Origin: Bradyrhizobium erythrophlei
GTDB taxonomy: Bacteria > Pseudomonadota > Alphaproteobacteria > Rhizobiales > Xanthobacteraceae
Assembly (NCBI RefSeq): GCF_900142985.1
Contig: NZ_LT670849.1
Location: 434,001-498,000 of the forward strand
Direction of reading: 5' to 3'
DNA: 64,000 nucleotides
The notes below the pieces were generated by a model, which was given only the letters and a program-made list of their open reading frames with translations, ran no database searches and was not told where the DNA came from. Numbering within the stretch: the first letter of the stretch is position 1; each line of letters starts with the position of its first letter. A program made the translations under genes and the position numbers. Shown in pieces: positions 7,944-17,062 of the stretch.

Positions 7944-9143
7944 CTACCCCTTCTCGCCCTGCTTGGCTGTCGCCGTCGCCGGACGGCCCTTGGTGCTGAC
8001 GACGCGCACCGGATCACCATCGACGATGCCATCGGGCGGCGTGCTGATGACGCGGTCTTCCACCGTCACACCACCGGCAAGTTCGATATCACGGCCGAGG
8101 TCGCGTGCGATCGTCACCGGCTTGAACAGGATCTTGTTGTCGGGCGTGACGGTCGCCACCCGCAGGCCCTTCTGGTCGAAGATGAGGGCGCTGGCGGGAA
8201 TATGCAGTGGCACGCCCTCGCGCTGAAGCACCAGCTTCACATTGGCAAAGCCGCCCGGCATCAATTCGCCCGCGCTGTTATCGAGGCCAAGCTGCATCTG
8301 CGTCGTGCCAGAATTGACGTCGACCGACTGGGCCGAAGCTTCGACGGTCGCTTCAAACGCCCGGGTCAGATATTCCGGCACTGCGATCTTGGCCTTGGCG
8401 CCGATCTTGACCGAAGGCACGTAGTTCTGCGGCACGTTGACATAGACGCGCAGTTTCTTGATGTCCGAGATGATGAACATCGGCGGGCCGCTGCCGCCGC
8501 CGGCATTGATCAGCGCGCCAACGTCGGTATTGCGCGCGGTCACGATGCCGTCGAACGGCACGGTGATCTTCTTGTAACCGGCGAGCGCCTCGAGCCGTTC
8601 CACGTTGGCCTGGCTCGAGTTGACGGCGGCATTCTTGTTGGAGAGGTCGGCGGTACGCTCGTCGATTTCCTGCATGGAAACGAAGTTCGACGCGATCAGC
8701 GTCTTGCGACGGGCCAGCGTGACTTCCGACAGCTTCGCGCTCGCTTGCTGATTGGTCAGATCGGCGCGCGCCTGGAGCAGCTGCTGATCGAGGTCCGGGG
8801 CATCGATTTCGGCGATCACGTCGCCGGCCTTCACCCGTGCACCGATGTCGGCGTTCCAGCTCTTCACGTAGCCGTTGACGCGCGCGAAGATCGGGGCGCG
8901 ATAATAGGCCTCCAAACGGCCCGGCAGGTCGAGCGAGGCCGTCAGCGCGCCGGGATCGGGATAGACCACGGCAACCGCCGGTGCGGCCTGGTCGTCCGTC
9001 CATTCCTTCAGCTTGACGTTGGTGTCTTCCCGGGCGCGGATCCCGGTAACGACCAGTGTCAACGCGCCGACGACGGCGACGACACCGAAGATGCCCAGTT
9101 TCCGGCGCGAAACTGGTTTGCGAGTTTCAGCTTCAGTGGGCAT
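7944..9143 (-). CDS. RND efflux periplasmic adaptor (membrane fusion protein)
   Basis: A 399-residue HlyD/AcrA-type adaptor. A membrane anchor lies near residues 19-40 (LGIFGVVAVVGALTLVVTGI), followed by the barrel-sandwich hybrid (LDLPGRLEAYYRAPIFARVNG, then AGDVIAEIDAPDLDQQL), a helical hairpin rich in Gln/Ala, the returning lipoyl half (PFDGIVTARNTDVGALI) and a beta-barrel ending in LVLQREGVPLHIPASAL. The protein links an inner-membrane RND pump to an outer-membrane channel. The ATG at 9143 overlaps the end of the pump gene by 11 bases, so translation is probably coupled. No outer-membrane factor is encoded nearby. The substrate is unknown. Confidence 0.9.
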   Translation of the reverse strand: MPTEAETRKPVSRRKLGIFGVVAVVGALTLVVTGIRAREDTNVKLKEWTDDQAAPAVAVVYPDPGALTASLDLPGRLEAYYRAPIFARVNGYVKSWNADIGARVKAGDVIAEIDAPDLDQQLLQARADLTNQQASAKLSEVTLARRKTLIASNFVSMQEIDERTADLSNKNAAVNSSQANVERLEALAGYKKITVPFDGIVTARNTDVGALINAGGGSGPPMFIISDIKKLRVYVNVPQNYVPSVKIGAKAKIAVPEYLTRAFEATVEASAQSVDVNSGTTQMQLGLDNSAGELMPGGFANVKLVLQREGVPLHIPASALIFDQKGLRVATVTPDNKILFKPVTIARDLGRDIELAGGVTVEDRVISTPPDGIVDGDPVRVVSTKGRPATATAKQGEKG

Positions 9144-12100
9144 TCTCAGTCTCCGATTGGACGACGGCTTTGGCGTCCTGTTTCTTATGTAACATACTGA
9201 AAACCACGGGAACAAACATCAACGTCGCAACGGTGGAGAACATCAGGCCACCGATCACGGCCCGGCCCAGCGGGGCATTGGCTTCGCCGCCTTCACCGAG
9301 GCCCAGCGACATCGGCAGCATGCCGATGATCATGGCGAGCGCCGTCATCAGCACCGGACGGATACGGACGAAACCGGCCTCGATGGCGGCGGCGACGGGG
9401 TCGCCCAGTTCTTCATAGCGCTCGCGGGCAAAGCTGATCACGAGCACGCTGTTGGCGGTGGCAACACCCATGCACATGATCGCGCCCGTCAGCGCCGGAA
9501 CCGACATCGTCGTATGGGTCGTAAACAGCATCCAGACGATGCCTGCGAGCGCCGCAGGCAGCGCCGTGATGATCACGAACGGGTCGGACCAGGACTGGAA
9601 GTTCACGACGATCAGGAAATAGACCAGCACGATCGCGCCCAGCAGGCCGAACAGCAAACCCGAGAACGAACTGTTCATGGTCTGCACCTGACCGGAAAGC
9701 ACGACCGTCGAGCCCTTCGGCACATCCTTGGCGGTCGCCGCGATCAGCTTGTTGACGTCGGCGGCGATACCGCCGAGGTCGCGTCCCTGCGGGGTCGCGA
9801 AAATCTGCACCAACGGCTGGATGTCGTATTGGGAAACAATCGCGCTCGACGTCGAGCGCGAAATACTGGCCACGCCGCCCAGAATCGGCGCCTGCGTCGG
9901 TTGGCTGGACGTGATCGGCAACGTTTGCAGCGAGCTCAAGGAATCGACCTGATACTGCGGCGTCTGCATCACCACCGAGTAGTTCACGCCGTTGTCGGGA
10001 TTGAGATAGTAGGTCGGCGCCACCTGCCCGCTGCCCGACAGGTTGACGGTAAGGCTGTTGACGACGTCGCGCTCGGTCAGGCCGACATATTGCGCGCGTG
10101 TTCTGTCCACATCGATGTTGAAAGTCGGGTTCTTCGTGGACTGCTGAATGCGCGCGTCCGCGACCCCCGGAATCTTGCGAATCCGGTTCAACAGATTGGT
10201 GGCGTATTCGAAATTCGCATTCAAATTGTTGCCCCTGACCTGCAAGTCGATCGGCGCCGGTGCACCGAAATTCAGGATCTGGTTGACGATGTCCGCCGGG
10301 AGAAATGCAAACGACGTTCCAGGGAAAAGCTGCGGAAGCTGTTCCCGCATCGCCTTCACGTAGTTTTCAGTCGGCGGATGATCTTCCTTCAACTTGATCT
10401 GGATGTCGCCGTCCTGCGGACCCATCACGCCGGTATTGTTGTACGTCATGTTGATGCCCGAAATCGGCATGCCGATATTGTCGGTCATCGTCTCGATCTG
10501 ATCGGGCGGGATGATCTTCTTGATCGCCTTCTGGATGTCGGCGAACTGGTTGGCGCTTTCCTCCAGCCGTGTGCCAACCTGGAGGCGCACATGCATCAGG
10601 ATCTGGCCGGCATCGACCGACGGGAAAAAGTTCTGCCCGAGATAAGGCACCATCGCGAACGAAGCCACGACAAACGCCAGGAAACCGACCACGAAGGTCG
10701 GACGGTGATGCAGAGCGAGCGTCAAGAGATCGCGGTAAGCGCTGCGGAAGCTCTCGAAGCCGCGCTCGAAGCCGCGCTGGAACATGACCAGCGGATTCCG
10801 CGTCGGCGGCAACACCGCGCCATGTTCGTGCTGATGCGGCTTCAGCAGATACATCGCCATCGTCGGCACCAGCGTTCGCGACAGGATGAACGACCAGATC
10901 ATCGCGAAGATCACCGCTTCCGCCATCGGCACGAACAGGAAGCGCGGAATGCCCTGCAGGAAGAACATCGGAATGAACACGATGCAGATACAAAGCAGCG
11001 ACACAAAGGCCGGCACCACGATCTGCTGCGCGCCGTCGAGGATCGCCGGGCGAACTTCCTTGCCCTGTTCCAGATGCCAATTGATGTTCTCGATCGTCAC
11101 CGTGGCTTCGTCGACGAGAATACCGACCGCCAGTGCGAGGCCGCCCAGCGTCATGATGTTGAGGGTTTCGCCGATCGCCGCCAGCATGATGATCGAGCCG
11201 AACACGGCGAGCGGGATCGAGGTCGCAATGATGATCGTCGAGCGCCAGCTTCCCAGAAACAGCAGGATCATGACGCTGGTCAACACGGCGGCGATGACGC
11301 CTTCGCGCACCACGCCTTCGATCGAGGCGGCGACGAAAACGCCCTGGTCGCCGACAAAACCGATCTTCAGGGCATCAGGAAGTGAATCCTTGTAGGCAGC
11401 AGCTTTGGCCTTGATGCCGGCGATGATGTCGAGCGTCGAGGTGTAGCCGTTCTTCAGCACCATCATCAGCACGGAGCGATTGCCATCGACGTGCACGACG
11501 TTGGTTTGTGGCGGATTGCCATCGCGCACAGTCGCGACGTCGCGGATATAAACGGTAGCACCGTTGACGACCTTGATCGGCAGATCGCCCATTTCGCCGG
11601 CTTTCAGCGGCGAGTTGTTGACCTGGATAACGTATTCGAAGCTGCCGATCTTCGAGGTGCCGGCCGGCTGAATCAGGTTCTGGGCGGCAAGCGCATTGGC
11701 AACGTCCTGCCCGGACAATCCCAGCGACTGCAGCTTCTGCGGATCGACGTCGATCTGGATCTGACGCTGCTTGCCGCCGTAGGGATACGGGATCGCGGCG
11801 CCCGGCACGGTCACCAGCGGCGTGCGCAACTGATTGATGGCGATGTCGCCGAGGATCTGCTCGGTGAGCCCCTCGCCCGACAGCGCGAGCTGAATGATCG
11901 GAACCGTCGAAGCACTGTAGTTGAGGATCAACGGCGGCGTCGCGCCCGGCGGCATCTGCTTGAGGATCGTTTGCGAGACCGACGTAACCTGCGCGTTGGC
12001 GGTGCGGATGTCGGCGTTCGGCTGGAAGAAGATCTTGACGATGCCGATGCCGTTATAGGAGTTCGCCGTGATATGCTCGATGTCGTTGACGGTCGTCGTC

Positions 12101-12315
12101 AGAATTCGCTGATATTGGGTGATGATGCGGCCGGACATCTGATCCGGCGGCAAACCCGTGTACTGCCAGATGACGCCGATGACCGGTATCCGGATATCCG
12201 GGAAGATATCGACCGGCGTCCGCATGGCCGACAGCGGCCCGATAATCAGGAGCAGCAGCGCGAGCACGACGAATGTGTATGGCCGGTTCAGGGCAATACG
12301 GACCAGTTCAGTCAT
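9133..12315 (-). CDS. RND multidrug-type efflux permease
   Basis: A 1060-residue inner-membrane proton-driven pump, the usual length for the family. The N terminus IALNRPYTFVVLALLLLIIG is TM1. GGLALAVGILVDEATVTIEN is the conserved TM4 stretch with the proton-relay acids, and the repeat half contains the matching MCMGVATANSVLVISFARE. Two large periplasmic loops follow TM1 and TM7. It is the first gene of a two-gene operon with the adaptor at 7944-9143. A 21-base hairpin lies 49-69 bases upstream of its ATG. Drug or metabolite specificity cannot be read from the sequence. Confidence 0.92.
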   Translation of the reverse strand: MTELVRIALNRPYTFVVLALLLLIIGPLSAMRTPVDIFPDIRIPVIGVIWQYTGLPPDQMSGRIITQYQRILTTTVNDIEHITANSYNGIGIVKIFFQPNADIRTANAQVTSVSQTILKQMPPGATPPLILNYSASTVPIIQLALSGEGLTEQILGDIAINQLRTPLVTVPGAAIPYPYGGKQRQIQIDVDPQKLQSLGLSGQDVANALAAQNLIQPAGTSKIGSFEYVIQVNNSPLKAGEMGDLPIKVVNGATVYIRDVATVRDGNPPQTNVVHVDGNRSVLMMVLKNGYTSTLDIIAGIKAKAAAYKDSLPDALKIGFVGDQGVFVAASIEGVVREGVIAAVLTSVMILLFLGSWRSTIIIATSIPLAVFGSIIMLAAIGETLNIMTLGGLALAVGILVDEATVTIENINWHLEQGKEVRPAILDGAQQIVVPAFVSLLCICIVFIPMFFLQGIPRFLFVPMAEAVIFAMIWSFILSRTLVPTMAMYLLKPHQHEHGAVLPPTRNPLVMFQRGFERGFESFRSAYRDLLTLALHHRPTFVVGFLAFVVASFAMVPYLGQNFFPSVDAGQILMHVRLQVGTRLEESANQFADIQKAIKKIIPPDQIETMTDNIGMPISGINMTYNNTGVMGPQDGDIQIKLKEDHPPTENYVKAMREQLPQLFPGTSFAFLPADIVNQILNFGAPAPIDLQVRGNNLNANFEYATNLLNRIRKIPGVADARIQQSTKNPTFNIDVDRTRAQYVGLTERDVVNSLTVNLSGSGQVAPTYYLNPDNGVNYSVVMQTPQYQVDSLSSLQTLPITSSQPTQAPILGGVASISRSTSSAIVSQYDIQPLVQIFATPQGRDLGGIAADVNKLIAATAKDVPKGSTVVLSGQVQTMNSSFSGLLFGLLGAIVLVYFLIVVNFQSWSDPFVIITALPAALAGIVWMLFTTHTTMSVPALTGAIMCMGVATANSVLVISFARERYEELGDPVAAAIEAGFVRIRPVLMTALAMIIGMLPMSLGLGEGGEANAPLGRAVIGGLMFSTVATLMFVPVVFSMLHKKQDAKAVVQSETENAH

Positions 12316-12363
12316 GGCACAGGCATTCCTGGGTCTAACTTATCGGATGATAATGATGCACTG

Positions 12364-12384
12364 CGGCATTTACCCGAAATGCCG
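12364..12384. promoter_or_regulatory. Hairpin or operator upstream of the RND operon
   Basis: CGGCATTT-ACCCG-AAATGCCG is a perfect 8-bp inverted repeat with a 5-base spacer, 49 bases upstream of the pump start codon on the minus strand. It could be a repressor operator or a 5' UTR hairpin. No regulator gene is adjacent. The rest of the gap 12316-12482 shows nothing else I can support. Confidence 0.4.
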
Positions 12385-12482
12385 TCAAATAGCTAACAAC
12401 GGAAACGTCAAATCCCTTCAATTCCACGCGAACTTGTTTCTGACGCGAAACGCCCGCCCGCCTGGAATGTGACCGTTTCCGG

Positions 12483-13757
12483 TTAATGCATCAGGTCGAG
12501 GGCGTCGTTAAAGAATCGTGGACCGCCGAAATTGCCTGATTTCAGGGCAAGAACCATCTCGCCTTCCCTGGCGCCGACAGCGCGCAATACCGGAACGCCT
12601 GCCGCGATTTCCGGACCGACCAGAAAACCAGGGATGCCTAAACGATCGACGACAGCGCCTGAAGTTTCGCCACCCGCAACCACGAGCCGCCGCACGCCGC
12701 GCTGCAGCAGACCTTCGGCGATATCGGCCATCGCTTGCTCGATAGCATGCCCGGCTGCATCGCGGCCATGACGGGATTGCAGGGCTGCGACCTGATCCGG
12801 CGTCGAGCTCGAGGCGATCAAGATCGGACCTTCCGTGATTCTTTGCGCAGCCCAGGCAAGCGCGCGCTTAATTTCGTCCTGCCCCGTGACAATACGATCG
12901 GGGTCGAGATGAAGGACGGCCATACTCTCTTCGGCGTTGGCGATCTGCTGCAACGTCGCCTGGGAACAACTGCCCGCCAGACACGCCGCCGGGCCGCCGA
13001 CCGGCGCTTGCGCGCTTCTGCCGGCATCCGTCTCGCCTTTCCCCGCAGCTACGAGAGCCCGCGCCAGGCCAAGCCCGATGCCGGACGCGCCCACCGACAG
13101 CCGGTGATCGAGCGCAACGGCCCCAATCGTCTCCAGGTCGAGATCAAACACGGCGTCGATGATCGCAGCGCCGATCCCCTTGGCGGCAAGATCGGCCAGA
13201 TGCGACCGCACCGCTTCGGGCCCGCGAACCACGGTCGAGAGATCGACGAGTCCGACTTTGGTCTTGCTCTGGCGCGCCAGCACCCGCACGAGATTTGAAT
13301 CGTGCATCGGGTTGAGCGGGTGATCCTTTAGCGGGCTCTCATTCAGCGGCACCGGCCCGACGAACAGATTGCCCTGGTAGACGGTACGTTTGGTCTCGGG
13401 AAAGGCGGGCGTGACGAGGACGATCTTGTCGCCGGAATCACCGCGCAGCGCATCCATCACGGGGCCAATATTGCCGGCATCGGTGGAATCGAAGGTCGAG
13501 CAAATCTTGAACAGCACATGTTCCGCGCCGCGGCCGCGTAACCATTTGTCGGCATCGCGCGAGCGCGTCACCGCAAGGCGAGCCTCGATCGAGCGGCTCT
13601 TCAGCGACACCACGACCGCATCGACGTCGGGCAGTTCAAGCTTGTCGGAGGGAACGCCGATCGTCTGCACGGTGCGCAGGCCGGCGCGCGTCAGCGTGTT
13701 GGCGAGGTCGGAGGCGCCGGTATAGTCGTCGGCGATACAGCCCAGCGCAAGCTTCAC
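12483..13757 (-). CDS. otnK: 3-oxo-tetronate 4-kinase (four-carbon acid sugar kinase, DUF1537)
   Basis: A 424-residue kinase. The start ALGCIADDYTGASDLANTL is the hallmark of the DUF1537/OtnK family, and the C-terminal nucleotide-binding part contains VVAGGETSGAVVDRLG and LKSGNFGGPRFF. In the characterised pathway OtnK phosphorylates 3-oxo-tetronate (3-dehydrotetronate) at C4. The GTG start overlaps the stop of otnI by four bases (GTGA), so the two are coupled. It is the last gene of the ltnD-otnI-otnK operon. All four enzymes of the route are present here, which makes the assignment firm. Whether the natural substrate is L-threonate or D-erythronate depends on the dehydrogenase. Confidence 0.92.
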   Translation of the reverse strand: MKLALGCIADDYTGASDLANTLTRAGLRTVQTIGVPSDKLELPDVDAVVVSLKSRSIEARLAVTRSRDADKWLRGRGAEHVLFKICSTFDSTDAGNIGPVMDALRGDSGDKIVLVTPAFPETKRTVYQGNLFVGPVPLNESPLKDHPLNPMHDSNLVRVLARQSKTKVGLVDLSTVVRGPEAVRSHLADLAAKGIGAAIIDAVFDLDLETIGAVALDHRLSVGASGIGLGLARALVAAGKGETDAGRSAQAPVGGPAACLAGSCSQATLQQIANAEESMAVLHLDPDRIVTGQDEIKRALAWAAQRITEGPILIASSSTPDQVAALQSRHGRDAAGHAIEQAMADIAEGLLQRGVRRLVVAGGETSGAVVDRLGIPGFLVGPEIAAGVPVLRAVGAREGEMVLALKSGNFGGPRFFNDALDLMH

Positions 13758-14536
13758 GGCCTCGCTCCCGCATACGGCTTGAACCAGGCAAGGCCATCGG
13801 TGGTCTTGCCGCGCGGATTATATTCGCAGCCGACAAAGCCGTCATAGCCAAGACGATCGAGCTCGGCGAACAGGAACGGGTAGTTCAGCTCTTCGTCGTC
13901 GGGCTCGTGGCGCGAGGGAATGCTCGCAATCTGGACGTGGCCCGTGATCGGCATCATCTCGCGCAGCCGCATGGTCACGTCGCCATGCAGGATCTGGCAG
14001 TGATAGATGTCGAACTGCAATTTCAGGTTCGGAATTTTCAAATCCTGGATCATATCGCGCGCAAAACCGAAATCATTGAGAAAATAGTTCGGCGTGTTGC
14101 GGGCGTTGAGCGGCTCGAGCACGACGTCGATGCCGTGGGGCGCAAAAAATTCCGCGGCATGGGTCACGGACTTCCTGAATGCCGCAAGCGCCTTCGGGTC
14201 CTTCCGGTCGGCCAGCCCCGCCATCAGGTGCAGGCGCTTGACGCCGGTCGCTCGCGCGTAAGGCAACGCTGTAACGAGGCTCTGCTTCAAATCGTCAAAG
14301 CGCTCCGGCAGCGCCGCAAAGCCCTTCTCGCCTGCGTCCCAATTGCCCGGCGGCAGGTTGAACAAGGCTTGCGTCAGGCCGTTGCCGTGCAGGCGCTTGC
14401 CGATCTCCTCGACCGGATAAGCATAGGGAAACAGGAACTCCACCGCCGTGAAGCCGGCTTTCGCTGCCGCCTCGAAACGATCGAGGAACGGCACCTCGTT
14501 GAACATCAGCGTCAGATTGGCTGCAAAGCGGGGCAT
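13754..14536 (-). CDS. otnI: 2-oxo-tetronate isomerase (hydroxypyruvate isomerase family)
   Basis: A 260-residue TIM-barrel protein of the AP-endonuclease-2/Hyi family. It begins MPRFAANLTLMFNEVPFLDRF and carries EPLNARNTPNYFL, LQFDIYHCQ and GHVQIASIPSRHEPD, which supply the metal-binding Glu/Asp/His residues of this fold. In four-carbon sugar-acid operons this protein (OtnI) interconverts 2-oxo- and 3-oxo-tetronate; hydroxypyruvate isomerase activity is the alternative. The neighbours ltnD (14 bases upstream) and otnK (overlapping) favour OtnI. A good ribosome site (GAGGACC) precedes the ATG. Confidence 0.88.
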   Translation of the reverse strand: MPRFAANLTLMFNEVPFLDRFEAAAKAGFTAVEFLFPYAYPVEEIGKRLHGNGLTQALFNLPPGNWDAGEKGFAALPERFDDLKQSLVTALPYARATGVKRLHLMAGLADRKDPKALAAFRKSVTHAAEFFAPHGIDVVLEPLNARNTPNYFLNDFGFARDMIQDLKIPNLKLQFDIYHCQILHGDVTMRLREMMPITGHVQIASIPSRHEPDDEELNYPFLFAELDRLGYDGFVGCEYNPRGKTTDGLAWFKPYAGARP

Positions 14537-14550
14537 CGGAGGTCCTCTTG

Positions 14551-15465
14551 TTAGTTCGGCTCGCCGGGGAGTTTCGTACCGGTGACGCGCGCATACATCC
14601 GCGCCACCGATGCGTCGTCGTCGCGGCCCATGCCTGACGCCGCCGTCATCAGGAACATTTGCAAGGCCGCAGCCGAGACCGGCACCGGGAATTTCGCTGA
14701 TCGGGCCATGTCCTGGATGATGCCAAGGTCCTTGACGAAAATCTCGACCGCACTGCGTGGCGTATAGTCGCCATCGAGCACGTGCGGCATGCGGTTTTCG
14801 AACATCCAGGAATTGCCGGCGGACGCCGTGATGACCTCGTAGACCTTGCGGATATCGAGGCCCTGCTTGGCGGCAAACGCGATCGCCTCCGAGGCCGCCG
14901 CGATATGAACGCCGGCAAGGAGTTGGTTGATCATCTTGAAGGCCGCGCCTTGGCCCGCGGCATCGCCGAGTTCATAGAGCTTGGCGGCCATCGCATCGAG
15001 CGCCGGCCGCGCGCCGGCAAAGGCCGCCGCGCTGCCCGAGGCCAGAATGGTCAGTTCGCCCTGCGCCGCGCGTTGCGCGCCGCCGGAAATCGGCGCGTCG
15101 AGATAATGCCGGCCGGTTGTCTCCAGTTGTTTCGCAAGCCTTCTGGCGATCTCAGGGTCCATGGTTGCCGACGAAACAAACACCGCGCCCTTCGCCAACG
15201 TCTCCGCGACGCCGTCCTTGCCGAACAGAATGGTTTCGGTCTGCGCGGCGTTGACGACCACGCTGACGACGATGTCGGCATCTCGGGCGGCGTCGGCCGG
15301 CGTCCTGGCGCCCTCGCCGCCTTCGGACACGAACCGCTGAACAGTTTCCGCCGCCACGTCGCAACCTGTGACCTCAAATCCGGCGCGCTTGAGCGCAGAG
15401 GCCATGCCGTAACCCATCGAGCCCAACCCGATCACGGCAATGCGCGGCTTGGCGGAAGAGGACAT
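14551..15465 (-). CDS. ltnD: L-threonate dehydrogenase (beta-hydroxyacid dehydrogenase family)
   Basis: A 304-residue NAD-dependent 3-hydroxyacid dehydrogenase. GLGSMGYGMA (13-22) is the Rossmann loop, DAPISGGAQRAAQGELTI the substrate-binding motif, and KMINQLLAG contains the catalytic Lys. Length and motifs fit the LtnD/GarR/HIBADH group. Position as first gene before otnI and otnK selects L-threonate 2-dehydrogenase (to 2-oxo-tetronate). It is divergent from otnC across 99 bases. The two start codons have near-identical ribosome sites (AAGGGAAACGCC here, AAGGGAACGCC for otnC), so the gap carries a mirrored sequence. A shared regulator is expected but none adjoins. Confidence 0.87.
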   Translation of the reverse strand: MSSSAKPRIAVIGLGSMGYGMASALKRAGFEVTGCDVAAETVQRFVSEGGEGARTPADAARDADIVVSVVVNAAQTETILFGKDGVAETLAKGAVFVSSATMDPEIARRLAKQLETTGRHYLDAPISGGAQRAAQGELTILASGSAAAFAGARPALDAMAAKLYELGDAAGQGAAFKMINQLLAGVHIAAASEAIAFAAKQGLDIRKVYEVITASAGNSWMFENRMPHVLDGDYTPRSAVEIFVKDLGIIQDMARSAKFPVPVSAAALQMFLMTAASGMGRDDDASVARMYARVTGTKLPGEPN

Positions 15466-15564
15466 GCGGCGTTTCCCTTAGGTTTTACGAATTTAACCCC
15501 TGCCTATCACGGCTTGGCCGCGCTGCCAAAGCGTGAGACATAATGAGACAAAGGGAACGCCACC

Positions 15565-16224
15565 ATGAGCGAAACAAAAATCCGCGAGGAAATCTGCCGG
15601 CTGGGCCGTTCGCTATTCGAGCGCGGCCTGACGCCGGGCTCCTCGGGCAATATTTCGGTCAAGCTCGACGATGGCGGCTGGCTGGTGACGCCGACCAACG
15701 CCTCGCTCGGCTTCCTTGACCCAGTTCGGCTGTCGCGGCTGGATGCGGCCGGCAAGTTGCTTTCCGGCGACGCCCCGACCAAGGAAGTGCCGTTGCACAG
15801 CGCGCTGTACGAGACACGCGCACCTGCGCGGGCTGTCGTGCATCTGCACTCGACCCATTCGGTCGCACTCTCGATGCTGCCGGAAATCGATCCGCGCGCG
15901 GCGCTGCCGCCGATGACGGCCTATTACCTGATGAAATGCGGCGCGACCGCGCTTGTGCCCTATTACCGGCCCGGCGACCCGGCCGTGGCCGACGCCATCA
16001 AGGGTCTCGCGGGAAAATATTCGTCAGTGCTGCTTGCCAACCACGGCCCGGTCGTTTCCGGCGACACGCTGGAAGCCGCGGTATTCGCGGTCGAGGAACT
16101 GGAAGAAACCGCAAAGCTCTATCTGCTGTTGCGCGGCTTGAATCCCCGTTATCTCACGCCGGCGCAGGTGGCGGATCTGACGAAGGTGTTCGAGCTGAAA
16201 TTGCCGGACGATCACCAGCATTGA
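15565..16224 (+). CDS. otnC: 3-oxo-tetronate 4-phosphate decarboxylase (class II aldolase family)
   Basis: A 219-residue class II aldolase/adducin-fold protein. GLTPGSSGNISVKLDDGGWLVTPT is the phosphate-binding start, VVHLHSTHS gives the paired His metal ligands, and LLANHGPVVSG supplies the third. OtnC decarboxylates 3-oxo-tetronate 4-phosphate to dihydroxyacetone phosphate, completing the pathway encoded on the other strand by ltnD, otnI and otnK. Family relatives include fuculose-phosphate aldolase, but the neighbourhood is decisive. It is transcribed away from ltnD and converges on the ABC ATPase gene at 16358. Confidence 0.9.
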   Translation: MSETKIREEICRLGRSLFERGLTPGSSGNISVKLDDGGWLVTPTNASLGFLDPVRLSRLDAAGKLLSGDAPTKEVPLHSALYETRAPARAVVHLHSTHSVALSMLPEIDPRAALPPMTAYYLMKCGATALVPYYRPGDPAVADAIKGLAGKYSSVLLANHGPVVSGDTLEAAVFAVEELEETAKLYLLLRGLNPRYLTPAQVADLTKVFELKLPDDHQH

Positions 16225-16225
16225 C

Positions 16226-16357
16226 CTCGTGCCCCGGATGCTGCGCAGCACGTCGCGCTTGCGGCGTGGTGCGCTGCTGATCCGGGGCCAACATGGAAAC
16301 GTGGGTCCCGGCTATGCGTCGCGTCATTTCATGCCGCGACGCGTCCGGGACACGAGA
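16226..16357. repeat. Dispersed palindromic repeat, family 1, copy 2 (reversed)
   Basis: About 132 bases between convergent genes. Read on the minus strand it starts CTCGTGTCCCGGACGCG, contains GCCGGGACCCA and GCCCCGGATCAGCAGCGCA, and ends TGCGCAGCATCCGGGGCACGAG, the same framework as copies at 7794 and 27466. It abuts both stop codons and may act as a two-way terminator. Confidence 0.75.
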
Positions 16358-17062
16358 CTACAATCCGAGATACGCCTTGCGCACGTCCGGATTGCTCATG
16401 ATCTCGGACGCGGTGCCCTGCATCTGCAAGCGGCCGGTTTGCAGGATGTAGGCGCGGTCGGCGATGTCGAGGCATTCGGCGATGCGCTGTTCGACGATCA
16501 GAACCGTCACGCCGGTATCGCGGATGCGCTTGACCGCCTGAAAGATCTCGTCAACGAGTTTTGGCATGATGCCTTGCGACGGCTCGTCCAGCATCAAAAG
16601 CCGAGGCCGGGTCATCAGCGCGCGGCCGATCGCCAGCATCTGCTGCTCGCCACCCGACAACGTTTCGGCGCGCTGCTCCAGCCGCTCGGAGAGCCGCGGA
16701 AACAGCTTGAAGACCAGATCAAGCGGCCCCTCGCGATCCACCTTGCCGCGGTAGAGATAGCTGCCGAGACGCAGATTGTCGTGCACCGAGAGCCGCGGAA
16801 ACAGACGGCGGTTCTCCGGTACGTAGGCGATGCCGCGCGCGGTGATCAGGTGCTGCGCCATGCCGTCGATGCGGGCGCCATCGAAGGTGACGCTGCCGGA
16901 ACGCGGCCGTTCGGCGCCGGCGATCGTCTTCAGAAGCGTGGACTTTCCGGCGCCGTTGGCGCCCGCCACCGCAACGACTTCCCCCTTCTCGACCTCGATC
17001 GAGACTGAGGAGATCGCGACCAGCCCCTGATAGGCAGTGGTGACTTCACGCACCGACAGCAT
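16358..17062 (-). CDS. Branched-chain-type ABC importer ATPase (LivF-like)
   Basis: A 234-residue cytoplasmic ATPase. [14 protein letters not shown] is Walker A, YVPENRRLF follows the Q-loop, LSGGEQQMLAIGRAL is the signature and LLMLDEPSQGI is Walker B. The short form without a C-terminal extension and the VPENR motif are typical of LivF. The ATG at 17062 was chosen over a TTG at 17074 because GGGGAT precedes it. It overlaps the upstream LivG-like gene by 17 bases and is the last gene of a five-gene importer operon. The substrate is not fixed by sequence; the adjacent threonate-type genes make a sugar acid a possibility besides amino acids. Confidence 0.85.
   Translation of the reverse strand: MLSVREVTTAYQGLVAISSVSIEVEKGEVVAVAGANGAGKSTLLKTIAGAERPRSGSVTFDGARIDGMAQHLITARGIAYVPENRRLFPRLSVHDNLRLGSYLYRGKVDREGPLDLVFKLFPRLSERLEQRAETLSGGEQQMLAIGRALMTRPRLLMLDEPSQGIMPKLVDEIFQAVKRIRDTGVTVLIVEQRIAECLDIADRAYILQTGRLQMQGTASEIMSNPDVRKAYLGL

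Noticed and set aside
9514..11385. Long plus-strand open frame opposite the RND pump gene
   Set aside because: His/Arg/Asp-rich composition without motifs; it is the antisense frame of a clear RND permease, typical of GC-rich codon bias.
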